Assembly: GCA_002067855.1 (NCBI GenBank)
Contig: MVQS01000379.1
Coordinates: 1 to 7,329, forward strand
Direction of reading: 5' to 3'
DNA length: 7,329 nucleotides
Origin: Syntrophaceae bacterium PtaB.Bin038
GTDB lineage: Bacteria; Desulfobacterota; Syntrophia; Syntrophales; UBA2192
Below the pieces are notes generated by a model. The model was not told the origin of the DNA and did not search any database. It saw only the letters and a list, made by a program, of their open reading frames with translations. The position numbers were made by a program, and so were the translations under genes. This document shows, piece by piece, positions 6,058 through 7,329 of this stretch. Every line of letters begins with the position of its first letter. Position 1 is the stretch's first letter.

Positions 6058-7329
6058 ATGAAAGGCCGAAGCCTCTTCTACAAGAAACCCATCGGGGCCT
6101 GCACGGGGGAACCCGCGGAGGCGGGCCGCGGGCTGAAGCGCGTCCTCGGCGCAACGGACCTGACCCTGCTGGGCATCGGGGGGATCATCGGCGCGGGCAT
6201 CTTCGTCATCACGGGCCACGCGGCGGCCCAGTACGCCGGGCCCGCCATCGTCCTGTCCTTCGCGCTCTCGGCTGCGGCCTGCGTTTTCGCCGGGCTCTGC
6301 TACGCCGAGTTCGCCTCCATGGTCCCCGAGGCCGGAAGCGCCTACTCCTATTCCTACGCGAGCCTCGGCGAGATCGTCGCCATGATCATCGGCTGGGACC
6401 TCGTGCTCGAGTACCTCTTCGCCATGTCCACCGTCGCCGTCGGCTGGTCCGGCTACGCGGCGAGCTTTCTCAGGGACTTCGGCGTCGTCATGCCGGCCGC
6501 GCTCTCGACGCCGCCTTTCGCGCACGACGCGGCCTCGGGCTGGCGGGCGACGGGCGCCGTCCTCAACGTGCCTGCCGTCCTGGTCATCGGCGTCCTGACC
6601 GCGCTCATCGCCCTGGGCATCCGGGAATCGGCGGCGGCCAACCGCGTCATCGTCGCCGTCAAGGCGACGGCCATCCTGCTCTTCATCGGGTTCGGCGCGA
6701 TGTACGTGTGGCCTTCGAACTGGACGCCCTTCATCCCCGAGAACACGGGGACCTTCGGGGAGTTCGGCTGGAGCGGGATCCTGCGCGGGGCGGGGGTCGT
6801 CTTCTTCGCCTACATCGGCTTCGACGCCGTCTCGACGGCGGCCCAGGAGGCCTGCAACCCGCAGAGGGACCTGCCCCGGGGGATCCTGCTGTCCCTCGGC
6901 ATCTGCACGGTCCTCTACATCCTCGTCGCCCTCGTCCTGACGGGCATCGTCCGATACGACCGCCTCAACGTCCCCGACCCCATCGCCGTCGGGCTCGACG
7001 CCGCCGGGCCGGGCCTTTACTGGCTGCGGCCCATCGTCAAGATCGGGGCCATCGCGGGCCTGAGCTCCGTCATCCTCGTGCAGATCATCGCCATGTCGAG
7101 GATCTTCTTCGCCATGTCCTGCGACGGCCTGCTGCCCCGGTTCCTCTCCTCGGTCCACCCGCGCTACCGCACGCCCTTTGTCTCGACGGTGATGACGGGC
7201 GCAGTCGCGGCGGTCCTTGCAGGGCTTCTGCCCATCTCCGTCCTCGGAGAGCTCGTCTCCATCGGGACGCTCTTCGCCTTCACCGTCGTGTGCCTCGGGG
7301 TCTTCGTCCTGCGGCGCACGCAGCCCGCG
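6058..7329 (+). CDS. APC-superfamily amino acid permease, 3' end outside window
   Basis: This is an inner-membrane secondary transporter, likely for amino acids, of the cationic amino acid transporter-like (CAT/YfnA-type) branch. The 424 codons present run to the last base with no stop; the family is usually about 460-500, so perhaps 40-80 residues are missing. The start ATG at 6058 follows GGGGGGAG, and LKRVLGATDLTLLGIGG comes at the usual place, about 26 residues in. TM1 has the unwound substrate-site motif GIGGIIGAGIF (39-49). AYIGFDAVST (251-260) with Glu264 is the TM6-region signature, and NPQRDLPRGI (267-276) is the loop after it. About eleven hydrophobic segments can be read before the cut. 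One odd residue is Cys355 in SCDGLLP, where relatives usually have SRDGLLP. It is transcribed divergently from the methyltransferase; no convincing promoter was found. The substrate cannot be told. Confidence 0.95.
   Translation, partial: MKGRSLFYKKPIGACTGEPAEAGRGLKRVLGATDLTLLGIGGIIGAGIFVITGHAAAQYAGPAIVLSFALSAAACVFAGLCYAEFASMVPEAGSAYSYSYASLGEIVAMIIGWDLVLEYLFAMSTVAVGWSGYAASFLRDFGVVMPAALSTPPFAHDAASGWRATGAVLNVPAVLVIGVLTALIALGIRESAAANRVIVAVKATAILLFIGFGAMYVWPSNWTPFIPENTGTFGEFGWSGILRGAGVVFFAYIGFDAVSTAAQEACNPQRDLPRGILLSLGICTVLYILVALVLTGIVRYDRLNVPDPIAVGLDAAGPGLYWLRPIVKIGAIAGLSSVILVQIIAMSRIFFAMSCDGLLPRFLSSVHPRYRTPFVSTVMTGAVAAVLAGLLPISVLGELVSIGTLFAFTVVCLGVFVLRRTQPA

Noticed and set aside
5896..7158. 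A 420-codon open frame on the minus strand opposite the permease
   Set aside because: Its translation is rich in Asp, Gly, Arg, Glu and Pro with no domain, typical of a GC-rich shadow. The plus strand encodes a clear APC permease over the same bases.

Overview
The window is GC-rich and gene-dense, with six protein genes and a seventh cut by the right edge. The organism is probably a deltaproteobacterium-like lineage (Desulfobacterota, for example Syntrophales-type). This rests on the high GC, on an elongation factor G of the type shared by spirochaetes, planctomycetes, deltaproteobacteria and mitochondria, and on the general look of the proteins. It is an inference from gene content, not a match to a named genome. 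No RNA gene, CRISPR array, insertion sequence or phage gene is visible.

Left block, + strand (2-2836): the 3' two-thirds of an EF-G gene is followed closely by a RecA/KaiC-like P-loop ATPase and then by a small glycine-rich Rossmann-like protein that resembles the SLOG/YpsA superfamily. A strong intrinsic terminator closes the block. No terminator is visible inside it, so the three genes may be co-transcribed. The ATPase and the SLOG-like protein have no assigned function here and are the best candidates for an undescribed two-protein module.

Middle, - strand (2863-4273): an exported, mostly helical protein ends in a proline-alanine linker and a six-cysteine tail with knottin-like spacing. 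It has a good sigma70-type promoter and a strong Shine-Dalgarno site, and at least part of it has lower GC than its neighbours.

Right block, - strand (4365-5921): a class I SAM-dependent methyltransferase of the PPM1/LCMT-like (TIGR00027-type) family is followed 22 bases later by a short PlsC-type acyltransferase. They form a likely two-gene operon with a candidate promoter upstream of the methyltransferase.

Right edge, + strand (6058-7329): a divergently transcribed APC-superfamily amino acid permease is cut by the window end after 424 codons. The 204-base divergent intergenic region holds the candidate methyltransferase promoter and a perfect 7-base inverted repeat that could be an operator. 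No gene-free stretch exceeds about 205 bases.
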